A DNA stretch of 42,958 nucleotides from an uncultured Collinsella sp. (GTDB taxonomy: Bacteria > Actinomycetota > Coriobacteriia > Coriobacteriales > Coriobacteriaceae): positions 1 through 42,958 of the forward strand of contig UQMM01000020.1 in the NCBI GenBank assembly GCA_900542165.1, written 5' to 3'. Under the pieces are notes generated by a model, which was given only the letters and a program-made list of their open reading frames with translations, did no database searches and had not been told where the DNA came from. This document shows positions 18,001 through 26,033 of this stretch, in pieces (positions within the stretch are counted from its first letter, which is position 1; each line of letters begins with the position of its first letter). The position numbers were made by a program, and so were the translations under genes.

Positions 18001-18814
18001 CGCCGATGGTGCCCATGTCCATGAGGCAGACGGGCTTGGCGTCGCGGCCGAGTTCGTGGCGCATCTCCATGTAGCGGTCGAAGGCCTGCTGCACCACGGC
18101 GTCGTCGATCGTCACGTCATCCAGGACGGTGCCGAAGGTGGTGTGGCGGCAGTGGTCGGACCAATAGGTGTCGATCACGCGGATCTCGGTGATGGTGGGG
18201 TCGCGGTCCTCATCGCGGAAGTACTGCTGGCAGAAGGCGATGTCCGCCTCGTCCATGGCAAGGCCGCGCTCGGAAATAAAGGCGGCAAGGCCGGTCTCGT
18301 CGAGCTCGCGGAAACCGTCGAGCACCTCGACGGGCTGGGGCTCGGGGGTCTCCATGTACAGCGTCTCGGGCAGGTCGAGCGAGGCGATGCGCGCCTCGAC
18401 GGGGTTCACCACGTAGTGCTTGATGGCATCGATGGCGGCCTCGTCCAGAGCGCCCGAGATCATATAGACCTTGGCGGAGCGCACGGCGGGGCGCTCGCCC
18501 TGGCTGATGAGCTGCACGCACTCGCTGGCGGAGTCGGCGCGCTGGTCAAACTGGCCAGGCAGGAATTCGACGGCAAAGACGGCGCCATCGCTTGCGGGGA
18601 GCTCGTCGTAGGTCACATCGACCTGGGGCTCGCTAAAGACGGTCGGCACGCAGGAGCGGAAAAGCTCCTCGTCGATGCCCTCGACGTCGTAGCGGTTGAT
18701 GATCCTCAGGGCCTCGATGCCCTTGATGCCGAGAATTTCGGTCAGCTCGCCCTTGAGCTGCTGAGCCTCGACGTCGAACCCGGGTTTCTTCTCCACGTAG
18801 ATACGAGAGACCAT
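15068..18814 (-). CDS. purL: Phosphoribosylformylglycinamidine synthase, single-chain form
   Basis: A 1248-residue enzyme that makes formylglycinamidine ribonucleotide from FGAR, glutamine and ATP in purine synthesis. It resembles the single-polypeptide type of Gram-positive anaerobes, beginning RIYVEKKPGFDVEAQQL. The synthase domain has WSDHCRHTTF and NETHNHPTEIEPFGGAATC. The glutamine amidotransferase domain at the C-terminus has PGGFSGGDEPDG, the nucleophile C1085 in LGICNGFQ, and HGEGRF. The ATG at 18814 follows AGGAAGG; a longer frame to 18922 has no comparable site. It stands apart from other pur genes in this window. The 184-bp upstream gap shows no purine riboswitch that I can recognise. 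Confidence 0.95.
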   Translation of the reverse strand: MVSRIYVEKKPGFDVEAQQLKGELTEILGIKGIEALRIINRYDVEGIDEELFRSCVPTVFSEPQVDVTYDELPASDGAVFAVEFLPGQFDQRADSASECVQLISQGERPAVRSAKVYMISGALDEAAIDAIKHYVVNPVEARIASLDLPETLYMETPEPQPVEVLDGFRELDETGLAAFISERGLAMDEADIAFCQQYFRDEDRDPTITEIRVIDTYWSDHCRHTTFGTVLDDVTIDDAVVQQAFDRYMEMRHELGRDAKPVCLMDMGTIGAKYLKKTGVMTDVDESEEINACTVKVKVDVDGEDQDWLFLFKNETHNHPTEIEPFGGAATCVGGAIRDPLSGRSYVYQAMRVTGAGDPTVPVSETLEGKLPQRKLVTTAAAGYSSYGNQIGLATGQVNELYHPGYVAKRMEVGAVVGATPANHVRRECPAPTDKIILLGGRTGRDGIGGATGSSKTQNTESIETSGAEVQKGNAPVERKLQRLFRRGDACRLIKRCNDFGAGGVSVAVGELADGLYVDLDTVTKKYDGLDGTELAISESQERMACAVADGDVEEFMGYAAEENLEATVIAEVTAEPRMRMAWNGVAIVDLSREFLNSNGAPKHQVAHVCARSVWQPSWAGTTLAERMTSLVTDLNVASNKGLSERFDSTIGAATVLMPFGGKTQLTPSSAMVAKFPVDGETTTASAMAWGFNPYLMEADQFAGAYLSVVESIAKLVAAGFEHKRAYLSFQEYFERLRTEAERWGKPMAAVLGALMAQVDLGAGAIGGKDSMSGSFEDEAGELNVPPTLISFAVAVGKAARAVSPEFKGLTHRVVRIAPATYGEDYRPDAQQLLAAFDAVEALTATGNALAISTPGYGCGAESLFKMCVGNQIGIELAEDVDVESLFTPLYGSFIVELAEDAELPEVADGVVVEPLGTTVEGYVIDTGSEVIELSELQEAWESGIEGVFAYRSAGETPEVETIDFRAKDIHVYGGAKIARPRVVIPVFPGNNCEYDSARAFRAAGAEADTFVINNLTPEAVAESTHELARRIRASQIVMIPGGFSGGDEPDGSAKFITAFFRAPEVTEAVRDLLKARDGLMLGICNGFQALIKLGLVPYGDIVDATPDAPTLTFNTIGRHQSRLVRTRISSNLSPWLSQCSLDDPYTVAISHGEGRFVANDEVLAQLIANGQVATQYVGEDGKPSMDLSVNPNGSALAIEGITSPDGRVLGKMGHAERRGDNLYRNVPEHVPGDKFMPIFESGVAYFA

Positions 18815-18998
18815 TGGTTCCTGCCTTCCTGATCGGTTGGGCGTACGGTACGGTATGCGGCAGCGGTCGGTTTGCGGGGTCTGCCCTGCGGTCGCCTTGA
18901 GCCACATGTTTGTAAACCTCACTATGATACGACAGCTCGCGGCGCGGTGAGGACGGCGAGGGTGCTACAGTGAAGCGCAAACAAGAGAAAGGCATCAC

Positions 18999-20561
18999 AT
19001 GGCATTCGTTTCGCTCGCCATCATCGCACTCGTGGCCTTTGCAAGCCCCTTCATCGCCTCGGCGATTCCTGGAAAACCCGTTCCCGAGACGGTCTTTTTG
19101 CTCGTGCTCGGCGCGGTGCTGGGACCCCATATGCTCGGCGTCATCCATGTAGATGCCGAGGTTTCGCTTGTGTCCGAGCTCGGTCTGGCATTTTTGTTCC
19201 TGCTTGCCGGCTTTGAGATCGATCCCAAGAGCATCACGGGCGTCGAGGGGCGCTACGGCTTGGCGACGTGGGTCGTCACGTTTGGTATCGCCTGGCTTGC
19301 CGTGCGCTTTACCCCGTGGTTCTCGGTCAGCCATTTCGACGGTATCGCCGTGACGCTTGCCCTCACTTCTACGGCGCTCGGCACGCTCGTGCCCATCATG
19401 CGTGAGCGCTCGCTCACCGGCACGCGTGTAGGCGACTCGATTCTCGCGTATGGCACTTGGGGTGAGCTCGGTCCCGTGCTCGCCATGTCGGTGCTGCTGT
19501 CTGCCCGCACCGGCATCCAAACGCTCGTAATCCTTGGCTTGTTTGCGGTGGTTTGCGTGTTGCTGGCCGTGGTCCCGAGCCGCTCCAAGCGCGTCGGCAG
19601 CCGCTTCTTTGCGTTTGTCGAGGAGCGCGCCGATACCACGTCGCAGACCTTCGTGCGCCTGACGGTGCTCATCCTGGTCACGCTCGTGGCGTTCTCGGCC
19701 GTCTTTGATCTCGACATCGTGTTGGGTTCTTTTGCCGCCGGCTTTGTCCTGCGCTATATCATCCCCGAGGGCAACCATACGCTCGAGACCAAGCTCGACG
19801 GCCTGGCCTACGGTTTTTTGATTCCGGTGTTCTTTACTGTATCGGGCGCAAAGATCGATCTGACGGCCGTGGCGTCGCGCCCGGGTCTGCTCGTGGGCTT
19901 TATCGTGGCGTTGCTGATCATTCGTGCCGTGCCCATTCTCATCTCTATGAGCATTTGTCCTGCGACGCGCGATGTGTCGGCGTATGGTCGCATTACCGTG
20001 GCCCTGTACTGCACCACGGCGCTGCCGATCATCGTTGCCGTGACGAGTGTTGCCGTCAACGCGGGCGCGCTGTCGCAAGATATTGCGTCGGTTATGGTTG
20101 CCGCCGGCGCCATCACGGTGTTCTTGATGCCATTGCTCGCGCAGCTCTTCTACCGCGTGGTGGATGCTGCGCCGGTCGCCGCCGTGGCAGAGGTTGCCGA
20201 GCATCCATCCGATGCGCTCGACATCCTGCGCGCCCATCACGATTTGGCGAGTCTGCTCGCACGAGAGCACGAGCTGCTGACTTCGCATGGCCATGGTCGC
20301 GCATTCGAGGGCCTGCCTACGCTCGATACGATTGCCGAGCGTCTTTCCGCCGAGGCGGCGAGCGGCCACATCGATGCCCGCATCGTGGACGCGGCGCACC
20401 TGCTTGCCGATAAGACCTATGGAGACGAGGTCGACCCGTCCGAGCTGACCCCGCGCGAGCGCCGCCGTCTGGAGCGCGCCAAGCTCGCCGTGCGCGAATA
20501 CCGCCGCCGCATGTTGGAGCTCTATGCAAGAGAAGAAGCCGAGGACGACGACGGCAAGTAG
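18999..20561 (+). CDS. CPA2-type cation/proton antiporter
   Basis: A 520-residue protein. About 12 hydrophobic segments fill residues 1-385, with the Na+/H+ exchanger (PF00999) pattern: PETVFLLVLGAVLGPHMLG, ELGLAFLFLLAGFEID and AVFDLDIVLGSFAAGFVL. The cytoplasmic tail of about 130 residues is charged and helical, ending EEAEDDDGK. It lacks a recognisable TrkA-N/RCK nucleotide-binding fold, unlike Kef proteins. The ATG at 18999 follows AGAAAGG. It is divergent from purL and followed by a strong hairpin. Whether it exchanges Na+ or K+ for protons cannot be told from sequence. Confidence 0.86.
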   Translation: MAFVSLAIIALVAFASPFIASAIPGKPVPETVFLLVLGAVLGPHMLGVIHVDAEVSLVSELGLAFLFLLAGFEIDPKSITGVEGRYGLATWVVTFGIAWLAVRFTPWFSVSHFDGIAVTLALTSTALGTLVPIMRERSLTGTRVGDSILAYGTWGELGPVLAMSVLLSARTGIQTLVILGLFAVVCVLLAVVPSRSKRVGSRFFAFVEERADTTSQTFVRLTVLILVTLVAFSAVFDLDIVLGSFAAGFVLRYIIPEGNHTLETKLDGLAYGFLIPVFFTVSGAKIDLTAVASRPGLLVGFIVALLIIRAVPILISMSICPATRDVSAYGRITVALYCTTALPIIVAVTSVAVNAGALSQDIASVMVAAGAITVFLMPLLAQLFYRVVDAAPVAAVAEVAEHPSDALDILRAHHDLASLLAREHELLTSHGHGRAFEGLPTLDTIAERLSAEAASGHIDARIVDAAHLLADKTYGDEVDPSELTPRERRRLERAKLAVREYRRRMLELYAREEAEDDDGK

Positions 20562-20594
20562 CAAGGAATGTCGGGATACGGGTTCCGTCCAAAT

Positions 20595-20643
20595 AATAGA
20601 AGGCGCGCTGCCTGCGGTTGATGCAGACAGCGCGCCTATTGCG
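20595..20643. terminator. Terminator-like hairpin after the antiporter
   Basis: AGGCGCGCTG (20601-20610) pairs with CAGCGCGCCT (20628-20637), extended outward by AATA/TATT and inward by CTGC/GCAG. It lacks a long T-run but is very stable and lies between converging genes. Confidence 0.65.
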
Positions 20644-20682
20644 TTGGGCCTCGTTGAGGTCCGAAGTCGTGGCTTGCGACCT

Positions 20683-20757
20683 TTAGGAGCGGGCGGCTCC
20701 GTCGACGGGGAGCACGGCGCCCGTGACATAGGAGGACATGTCGCTCGCTAGGAAAAC
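20683..20757 (-). pseudogene. Relic of a short-chain dehydrogenase/reductase C-terminus
   Basis: On the minus strand a frame reads VFLASDMSSYVTGAVLPVDG, then AARS and TAA (stop at 20683-20685). This is the highly conserved C-terminal end of SDR enzymes such as FabG-like reductases, where FLASD..SYVTG..L.VDGG is standard. Upstream of it, toward the hom gene, the frame stays open for a few codons but has no SDR similarity, and no start or NAD-binding motif exists. The rest of the gene is missing. It is therefore a decayed fragment of about 25 codons, lying between the antiporter terminator and the hom stop. Confidence 0.75.
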
Positions 20758-20783
20758 ATATATGCCGTATAGCGAAGAGCGAA

Positions 20784-22127
20784 TTAGTTCGCCATAACGC
20801 CTTCGGTCCAAGCCTCAACGTCCTCGATACGCAGGACGTTGGCGACCTCGGCTACGCAGTCGACGCTGGCAAGCTCGGCGGCGGCAGCCTGGACGTCCTT
20901 CTCGAGCGCGCGGTGCGTCAGGAAGATGACCGAGCAGGCATCGCTGACGCCCGACTTGCCGTCCTCGACCTGGTTGATGAGCGAGATCGAGATGTTGTGC
21001 TTGGCAAAGATGTCGACCGTCTCGGACAGGGCGCCCACGCGGTCGGCGACCTTCAGGCGCACATAGTACTTGGTCTGGAGCTCGTCCATAGGCTTAAAGG
21101 CGAGGTTGTGACCATAGGGCTCAATCTCGGGCAGCGGAGCCACGCCGCGGCTGATCTGCTCGGAGAGCGACAGGATATCGCCCACGACGGCGCTCGCGGT
21201 GGGGAAGGAGCCTGCGCCCGCGCCGTAGAACATGGTCTCGCCCACGGCGTCACCCACCACGTAGACGGCGTTCATGGCGCCGTTGACCTTGGCGAGCATA
21301 TGGTCTGCCGGGATGAGCGTGGGATGCACGCGGACGTCGACGCCGGCATCGGTGTTGCGGGCGATGCCCAGCAGCTTAATGGTGTAGCCGAGCTCGCGGG
21401 CCTGGGCAATGTCCTCGGCGCCGATGGTACGGATACCCTGCTGGTAGACATCGTCGGTGGTCACGCGGGTGCCAAAGCCGATGGAAGCGAGGATTGCCGT
21501 CTTGCTGGCGGCGTCGAAGCCGTCGACGTCGGCGGACGGGTCGGCCTCGGCATAGCCCTTTGCCTGGGCGTCGGCGAGCACGTCAGCGTAATCGGCGCCC
21601 TCGGCGTCCATGCGCGACAGGATGTAGTTGGTGGTGCCGTTGAGAATGCCAGCGATGGTCAGGATCTTGTTGCCCACCAGGTCGTGCTCGAGCGTGCTGA
21701 CAATGGGGATGCCGCCGCCGCAGCTGGCCTCGCACTTAATCTGCACGCCGCACGCGCGCGCCTTCTCGGCGAGCGTCTCGACATGACGGCCCAGCAGGGC
21801 CTTGTTGGCAGAGACGACGTGCTTGCCGTTCTCGAAGGCGGTGGTGAAGATTTCGGTCGCGGGGTGCTCGCCGCCGATGAGCTCGACGACGATATCGACG
21901 GCGGGGTCGGTGACGACGTCGTGCCAGTCGCTCGTAAAGGCCTCGCGCTCAATACCGGCGGCTTCGGCCTGCTCCCAAGCAAGCGCGCAGGCGCGGGTCA
22001 GCTTAAGGTCGATGCCGTAGGCGGCCAGGTACTCATCGTGGTGGCTCTTGATCAGACGGGCCACGCCGCCGCCGACGGTTCCCAGACCGATGAGGCCGAC
22101 GTTCACGGTGCGCAGGGGTTCGCTCAT
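20784..22127 (-). CDS. hom: Homoserine dehydrogenase
   Basis: A 447-residue enzyme reducing aspartate semialdehyde to homoserine for threonine and methionine synthesis. The NAD(P)-binding start VGLIGLGTVGGGVA has the GxGxxG pattern (G14, G16, G19). The catalytic domain shows SANKALLGRH, CEASCGGGIPI, ILNGTTNYILSRM and KGYAEADPSADVDG. A C-terminal ACT domain (about residues 365-445, YYVRLKVADRVGALSE) indicates allosteric control, usually by threonine. The ATG at 22127 follows GAAGGAG; an upstream extension to 22166 lacks support. It stands alone, divergent from the Liv operon; no lysC or thrB/C gene is in view. Confidence 0.95.
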   Translation of the reverse strand: MSEPLRTVNVGLIGLGTVGGGVARLIKSHHDEYLAAYGIDLKLTRACALAWEQAEAAGIEREAFTSDWHDVVTDPAVDIVVELIGGEHPATEIFTTAFENGKHVVSANKALLGRHVETLAEKARACGVQIKCEASCGGGIPIVSTLEHDLVGNKILTIAGILNGTTNYILSRMDAEGADYADVLADAQAKGYAEADPSADVDGFDAASKTAILASIGFGTRVTTDDVYQQGIRTIGAEDIAQARELGYTIKLLGIARNTDAGVDVRVHPTLIPADHMLAKVNGAMNAVYVVGDAVGETMFYGAGAGSFPTASAVVGDILSLSEQISRGVAPLPEIEPYGHNLAFKPMDELQTKYYVRLKVADRVGALSETVDIFAKHNISISLINQVEDGKSGVSDACSVIFLTHRALEKDVQAAAAELASVDCVAEVANVLRIEDVEAWTEGVMAN

Positions 22128-22377
22128 AGATAGCTCCTTCGTGCATCTTATGGATGGATTAACCACTTAAAGGTTGAGTGCATTCTAGCGTGAACAGAGG
22201 GCGTGTGCTTGCCTGGCAGCGGGAGCAGCACAAAACGCCACCCCCGAAACGCTGCGGAAACATTGGAAACACGCTCGCTACAAACGAACTTCCGTAACAA
22301 ACTGTCAACGTTTGCACCATAAGGTTTGCCCTGTACCGCAAGACGGCCGCACCGCGGCCAGCGAAAAGGGGGACACC

Positions 22378-23544
22378 ATGTTTAGCATCAACAACGTACT
22401 TAACCGCAGGAGTTTCTTGGCTGGCGCCGCGGCGTTCGGTAGCACCGCGGCACTCGCTGGTTGCTCGTCGGGCGGCTCGGACGGCGGCTCCGCCGATGAC
22501 GGCAAGACCTTCAAGATCGGTGTCATCGGCCCTCTGACCGGCGCCGCGGCAACCTATGGCGTTTCGGCCGAGAAGGGTGCCAAGCTCGCCGCCAAGGATT
22601 TTTCGACCAAGGACCTCAAACTCTCGCTTAAGTCTGAGGATGACGTCGCTGACGGCGAGAAGGCCATCAACGCCTTCAATACCTTGTGCGACTGGGGCAT
22701 GCAGGCGCTCGTCGGCCCCGTCACCACCGGTGCCGCCGTCGCCGTCTCGGGCGAGATCGCCGACGATATGCTCATGGTCACGCCTTCGGCCTCGTCGCTC
22801 GACGTTACCAAGGACAAGACCACGGTTTTACAGGTTTGCTTCACCGATCCCACCATGGGCGCCAGTGCCGCGAAGTTCTTGGCCGAGAAGTACGCGGATG
22901 CCAAGATCGCCCTGTTCTACAACTCTGGCGATACGTATAGCTCGGGCGTTGCCGACGCTTTTGCCGAGCAGGCCAAGGCGTCCAAGCTCGACATCGTCGA
23001 TACCGAGACCTTTAAGGACGACTCTTCCACGAGCTTTACCAACCAGCTCACCAAGGCCAAGGAGGCCGGCGCCACGCTCATCTTTGCGCCGATCTACTAC
23101 ACGCCGGCGTCCGTTTTGCTCAAGAACGCCAAGGACATGGGCTACGACATGACCCTCATGGGTACCGACGGCATGGACGGCCTGCTCTCTGTGGAAGGCT
23201 TCGATACCTCTCTTGCCGAGGGCGTACTGCTCATGACCCCGTTTTCGGCTGACGATGAGAAGAATGCCGACTTCGTCAAGGCCTATAAGGATGCCTACGA
23301 CGAGACGCCCAACCAGTTTGCCGCCGACGCTTACGATTGCGTCCACGCCATCGCCGAGGCTATCGATAGGGCGGGGATTGACATTTCGGCCGACGGTGCC
23401 GACATTGCCGGCGACCTTGCCAAGGTCATGCGCAAGATCAAGATCGAGGGCCTGACGGGCGAGCTGACGTGGAATGACGAGGGCCAGGTCGAAAAGCCCG
23501 CCACAGCCTATGTGATCCAGGACGGCAAGTACATCGCCGCCTAA
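22378..23544 (+). CDS. livJ: Branched-chain amino-acid ABC transporter, substrate-binding lipoprotein 1
   Basis: A 388-residue LivJ-type binding protein. The leader has a twin-arginine-like RRSFLAG and a lipobox (ALAG-C), so it is probably exported folded and anchored by a lipid. The mature domain begins FKIGVIGPLTGAAATYG and has VGPVTTGAAVAVSGE, then LIFAPIYYTPASVLLKNAKD. The ATG at 22378 follows AAAGGGGGACACC; the upstream 22 codons are out of place for a signal peptide. It begins the liv region and is followed 271 bp later by a close paralogue. Two LivJ copies suggest different ligand ranges or dosage. The ligand (Leu/Ile/Val or other) is inferred from the family. Confidence 0.92.
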   Translation: MFSINNVLNRRSFLAGAAAFGSTAALAGCSSGGSDGGSADDGKTFKIGVIGPLTGAAATYGVSAEKGAKLAAKDFSTKDLKLSLKSEDDVADGEKAINAFNTLCDWGMQALVGPVTTGAAVAVSGEIADDMLMVTPSASSLDVTKDKTTVLQVCFTDPTMGASAAKFLAEKYADAKIALFYNSGDTYSSGVADAFAEQAKASKLDIVDTETFKDDSSTSFTNQLTKAKEAGATLIFAPIYYTPASVLLKNAKDMGYDMTLMGTDGMDGLLSVEGFDTSLAEGVLLMTPFSADDEKNADFVKAYKDAYDETPNQFAADAYDCVHAIAEAIDRAGIDISADGADIAGDLAKVMRKIKIEGLTGELTWNDEGQVEKPATAYVIQDGKYIAA

Positions 23545-23613
23545 GTGCGCATAAAGCGCGACCAGTGAGGCCGTTTTATTCAGGGCAGGGACGCCTGTAA
23601 CAGAACGGAAACA

Positions 23614-23653
23614 TTACTTTCACACAATAAAGTGGCATTACTGCATAAAGTAA
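23614..23653. promoter_or_regulatory. AT-rich inverted repeat between the two livJ genes
   Basis: TTACTTT (23614-23620) and AAAGTAA (23647-23653) are inverted, and a second AAAGT lies between them (23629-23633). The surrounding 180 bp are markedly AT-rich for this genome. It could be an operator or simply part of a promoter region. Confidence 0.35.
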
Positions 23654-23699
23654 TAGAAATACGCAGAATTATGGATAAATGAACAAATCCAAAGAAAAG

Positions 23700-23727
23700 T
23701 TGAAATAATCGCCACTTTCCTTAACTA
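23700..23727 (+). promoter_or_regulatory. Possible promoter of the second livJ gene
   Basis: TTGAAA at 23700-23705 and TAACTA at 23722-23727 are 16 bp apart, about 90 bp upstream of the ATG. TAGTAT at 23735-23740 is an alternative -10. A CGGGT/ACCCG hairpin lies between it and the gene. Confidence 0.4.
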
Positions 23728-23815
23728 AAGCGTCTAGTATTTTGCGAACGCCGAACACGGCGAAGGATGGCCTGTCGGGTAACCGAAACCCGACGAGATT
23801 TGAGAGGAGAGCCGC

Positions 23816-25003
23816 ATGTCGAGCCTCACCGGTAAGTCATTGAACCCTGTTATGAATCGCAGGAGCGTTATCGCGAGCGCAGCAGGTCTGGGGGCGATGT
23901 CCATTCTAGCTGGCTGCTCCTCCAACGGCGGCGACAGCGGTTCCGCTTCGAGCGACGCTTCGTTTAAGATCGGTACCATCGGCCCGCTGACCGGCGCCAA
24001 CGCGTCCTACGGCAAGTCCGTTACCCAGGGTGTCGAGCTTGGCTGCAAGGATTTCTCGACCAAGGAGCTGCCGCTTGCCAGCAAGGCCGAGGATGACCAG
24101 GCCGACGGCGAGAAGGCCGTCAACGCCTTCAACACCCTGCTCGACTGGGGCATGCAGGCCCTTGTCGGCCCGACCACCACGGGTGCGTCGGTTGCCGTTG
24201 CCGCCGAGTGCGGTAACGACCCCAAGACGTTCATGATCACCCCGTCCGCGTCCTCCGAGGACGTCACCGACGGCAAGGATTGCGTCTTCCAGGTTTGCTT
24301 CACCGACCCCAACCAGGGTGTCAACGCTGCCAAGTTCCTGGCGCAGAAGTATGCGGACGAGAAGTTCGTGCTGTTCTATAACTCCGGCGACGCCTATTCT
24401 TCGGGCATCGCAGATTCCTTTAAGGCCCAGGCCGCTGAGTCCAAGCTCGAGATTGTTGACGAGGAGACCTTTAAGGACGACTCCGCCACGAGCTTTACCA
24501 ACCAGCTGACCAAGGCCAAGCAGGCCGGCGCCACCATGATCTTTGCGCCGATCTACTACACGCCGGCGTCCGTCCTGCTCAAGAACGCCAAGGACATGGG
24601 CTACGACGTCAAGATGATGGGCTGCGACGGCATGGACGGCATCCTGGGCGTTGAGGGCTTCGATACCTCTCTTGCTGAGGGTCTGCTGCTCATGACCCCG
24701 TTCTCCGCCGACGACGAGAAGAACGCCGACTTCGTTAACGCTTACAAGGATAAGTACGGCGATACCCCCGACCAGTTTGCCGCCGACGCCTACGACGGCG
24801 TGCACGCGGTGGCCGAGGCCGTCAAGGAGGCCGGTCTTGGTGTCGACGCCGATCCGACCGAGGCTGCCGAGAAGCTGTCCAAGGCTATGCTCAAGATTAC
24901 CGTTGACGGTCTGACCGGCAAGCTCACCTGGAACGATAAGGGCCAGGTCCAGAAGGAGCCCACGGCGTACGTCATCACCGACGGCAAGTACGTACAGGCC
25001 TAA
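23816..25003 (+). CDS. livJ: Branched-chain amino-acid ABC transporter, substrate-binding lipoprotein 2
   Basis: A 395-residue paralogue of the preceding gene with the same domain order. Shared blocks include FNTLLDWGMQALVGP, ETFKDDSATSFTNQLTKAK and IFAPIYYTPASVLLKNAKDM. The leader has NRRSVIA and an ILAG-C lipobox. Identity with copy 1 is plainly high over the whole length, which suggests a tandem duplication, with some divergence around residues 200-260 and in the C-terminal helices. GAGAGGAG precedes the ATG; an internal ATG 12 codons later (MNRRS) could also start. It is probably the binding protein closest to the permease genes in the transcript. Confidence 0.92.
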   Translation: MSSLTGKSLNPVMNRRSVIASAAGLGAMSILAGCSSNGGDSGSASSDASFKIGTIGPLTGANASYGKSVTQGVELGCKDFSTKELPLASKAEDDQADGEKAVNAFNTLLDWGMQALVGPTTTGASVAVAAECGNDPKTFMITPSASSEDVTDGKDCVFQVCFTDPNQGVNAAKFLAQKYADEKFVLFYNSGDAYSSGIADSFKAQAAESKLEIVDEETFKDDSATSFTNQLTKAKQAGATMIFAPIYYTPASVLLKNAKDMGYDVKMMGCDGMDGILGVEGFDTSLAEGLLLMTPFSADDEKNADFVNAYKDKYGDTPDQFAADAYDGVHAVAEAVKEAGLGVDADPTEAAEKLSKAMLKITVDGLTGKLTWNDKGQVQKEPTAYVITDGKYVQA

Positions 25004-25035
25004 TTGGCCGCCTTACATAGAGCGGTTTTGATCCC

Positions 25036-25065
25036 AAGCAGGGGAGGTTTTGGCCTTCCCTGCTT
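25036..25065 (+). terminator. Stable hairpin between livJ copy 2 and livH
   Basis: AAGCAGGGGAGG (25036-25047) pairs with CCTTCCCTGCTT (25054-25065) around TTTTGG. There is no T-run. It may end part of the transcripts or protect the livJ part of the mRNA, giving more binding protein than permease. Confidence 0.6.
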
Positions 25066-25076
25066 GCTTGGTATCT

Positions 25077-25096
25077 AGGGACAGTGTAACGTCCCT
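25077..25096. repeat. Short AGGGAC/GTCCCT palindrome before livH
   Basis: AGGGAC (25077-25082) and GTCCCT (25091-25096) flank AGTGTAAC. The same AGGGAC/GTCCCT core occurs in the larger palindrome behind livF, so both may belong to one dispersed repeat family; this needs a genome search. Confidence 0.4.
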
Positions 25097-25142
25097 GTTT
25101 CATACATTAACTGGAAACCTATTCGAAAGGGGGATGTGGAAC

Positions 25143-26024
25143 ATGACGGTCTTTATCCAATACCTGGTCAACGGCCTGTCCATGGGCAGCGTCTACGCCA
25201 TCATCGCGTTGGGCTACACCATGGTCTACGGTATCGCCAAGATGCTCAACTTCGCTCACGGCGATGTCATCATGGTCGGTGCCTATGTCTCGTTCTGCGC
25301 CACGTCGTATCTCGGCCTCCCGGGCTGGGCATCTGTAGTTCTCTCTTGTGTGGTCTGCACGGTTCTCGGTGTTCTCATTGAGGGTCTGGCCTATAAGCCG
25401 CTGCGCCAAGCAGGCCCGCTGGCCGTTCTGATCACGGCCATCGGCGTGTCTTACTTCCTGCAGAACGCCGCGCAGCTTCTGTGGGGCGCCACGCCCAAGA
25501 ACTTTACTTCGCTCGTCACCTTCCCGGTGCCGGAGTTCTTGGCCAAGTTTAACGTAAGCGCCGTCTCGCTCGTCACCATCGTCGCCTGCTTGGTTATCAT
25601 GGCCGGCCTGATGTTCTTTACAGGTAAGACCAAGATGGGCAAGGCCATGCGCGCCGTGTCCGAGGACAAGGCCGCCGCTCAGCTCATGGGCATCAACGTC
25701 AACCGCACCATCTCGATGACGTTCGCCATCGGCTCCGCCCTTGCCGCCATCGCCGGCGTGCTCCTGTGCTCCTACTCGCCGGTCCTGCAGCCCACCACGG
25801 GCGCCATGCCTGGCATCAAGGCCTTCGACGCTGCCGTTTTCGGCGGCATCGGCTCCATCCCCGGTGCCTTTGTCGGCGGCATTCTCATCGGCATCATCGA
25901 GGCGATGGCGCAGGCTTACATTTCCACGAGCCTTGCCAACTCCATCGTCTTTGGTGTTTTGATCATCGTCCTGCTCGTCAAGCCTGCCGGCCTCTTGGGC
26001 AAGTACGTCCCCGAGAAGGTGTAG
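25143..26024 (+). CDS. livH: Branched-chain amino-acid ABC transporter permease LivH
   Basis: A 293-residue permease with about eight spans. The N-terminal LVNGLSMGSVYAIIALGYTM and MLNFAHGDVIMVGAY are hallmarks of LivH. RAVSEDKAAAQLMGINVN is the cytoplasmic EAA-like loop that contacts the ATPases. An ATG at 25134 is only a few bases from the AAAGGGGG site; the ATG at 25143 has the better 9-nt spacing. The earlier frame extension to 25050 covers the palindrome and is not coding. It forms the membrane channel with LivM. Confidence 0.93.
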   Translation: MTVFIQYLVNGLSMGSVYAIIALGYTMVYGIAKMLNFAHGDVIMVGAYVSFCATSYLGLPGWASVVLSCVVCTVLGVLIEGLAYKPLRQAGPLAVLITAIGVSYFLQNAAQLLWGATPKNFTSLVTFPVPEFLAKFNVSAVSLVTIVACLVIMAGLMFFTGKTKMGKAMRAVSEDKAAAQLMGINVNRTISMTFAIGSALAAIAGVLLCSYSPVLQPTTGAMPGIKAFDAAVFGGIGSIPGAFVGGILIGIIEAMAQAYISTSLANSIVFGVLIIVLLVKPAGLLGKYVPEKV

Positions 26025-26033
26025 GTGAGCGTT

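Noticed and set aside
14837..18832. A 1331-codon plus-strand open frame opposite purL
   Set aside because: It is exactly antisense to a full-length purL. Its product is low-complexity and Gly/Ala/Asp/His/Leu-rich, as expected from the mirrored codons of a GC-rich gene. No start signal or domain is seen.
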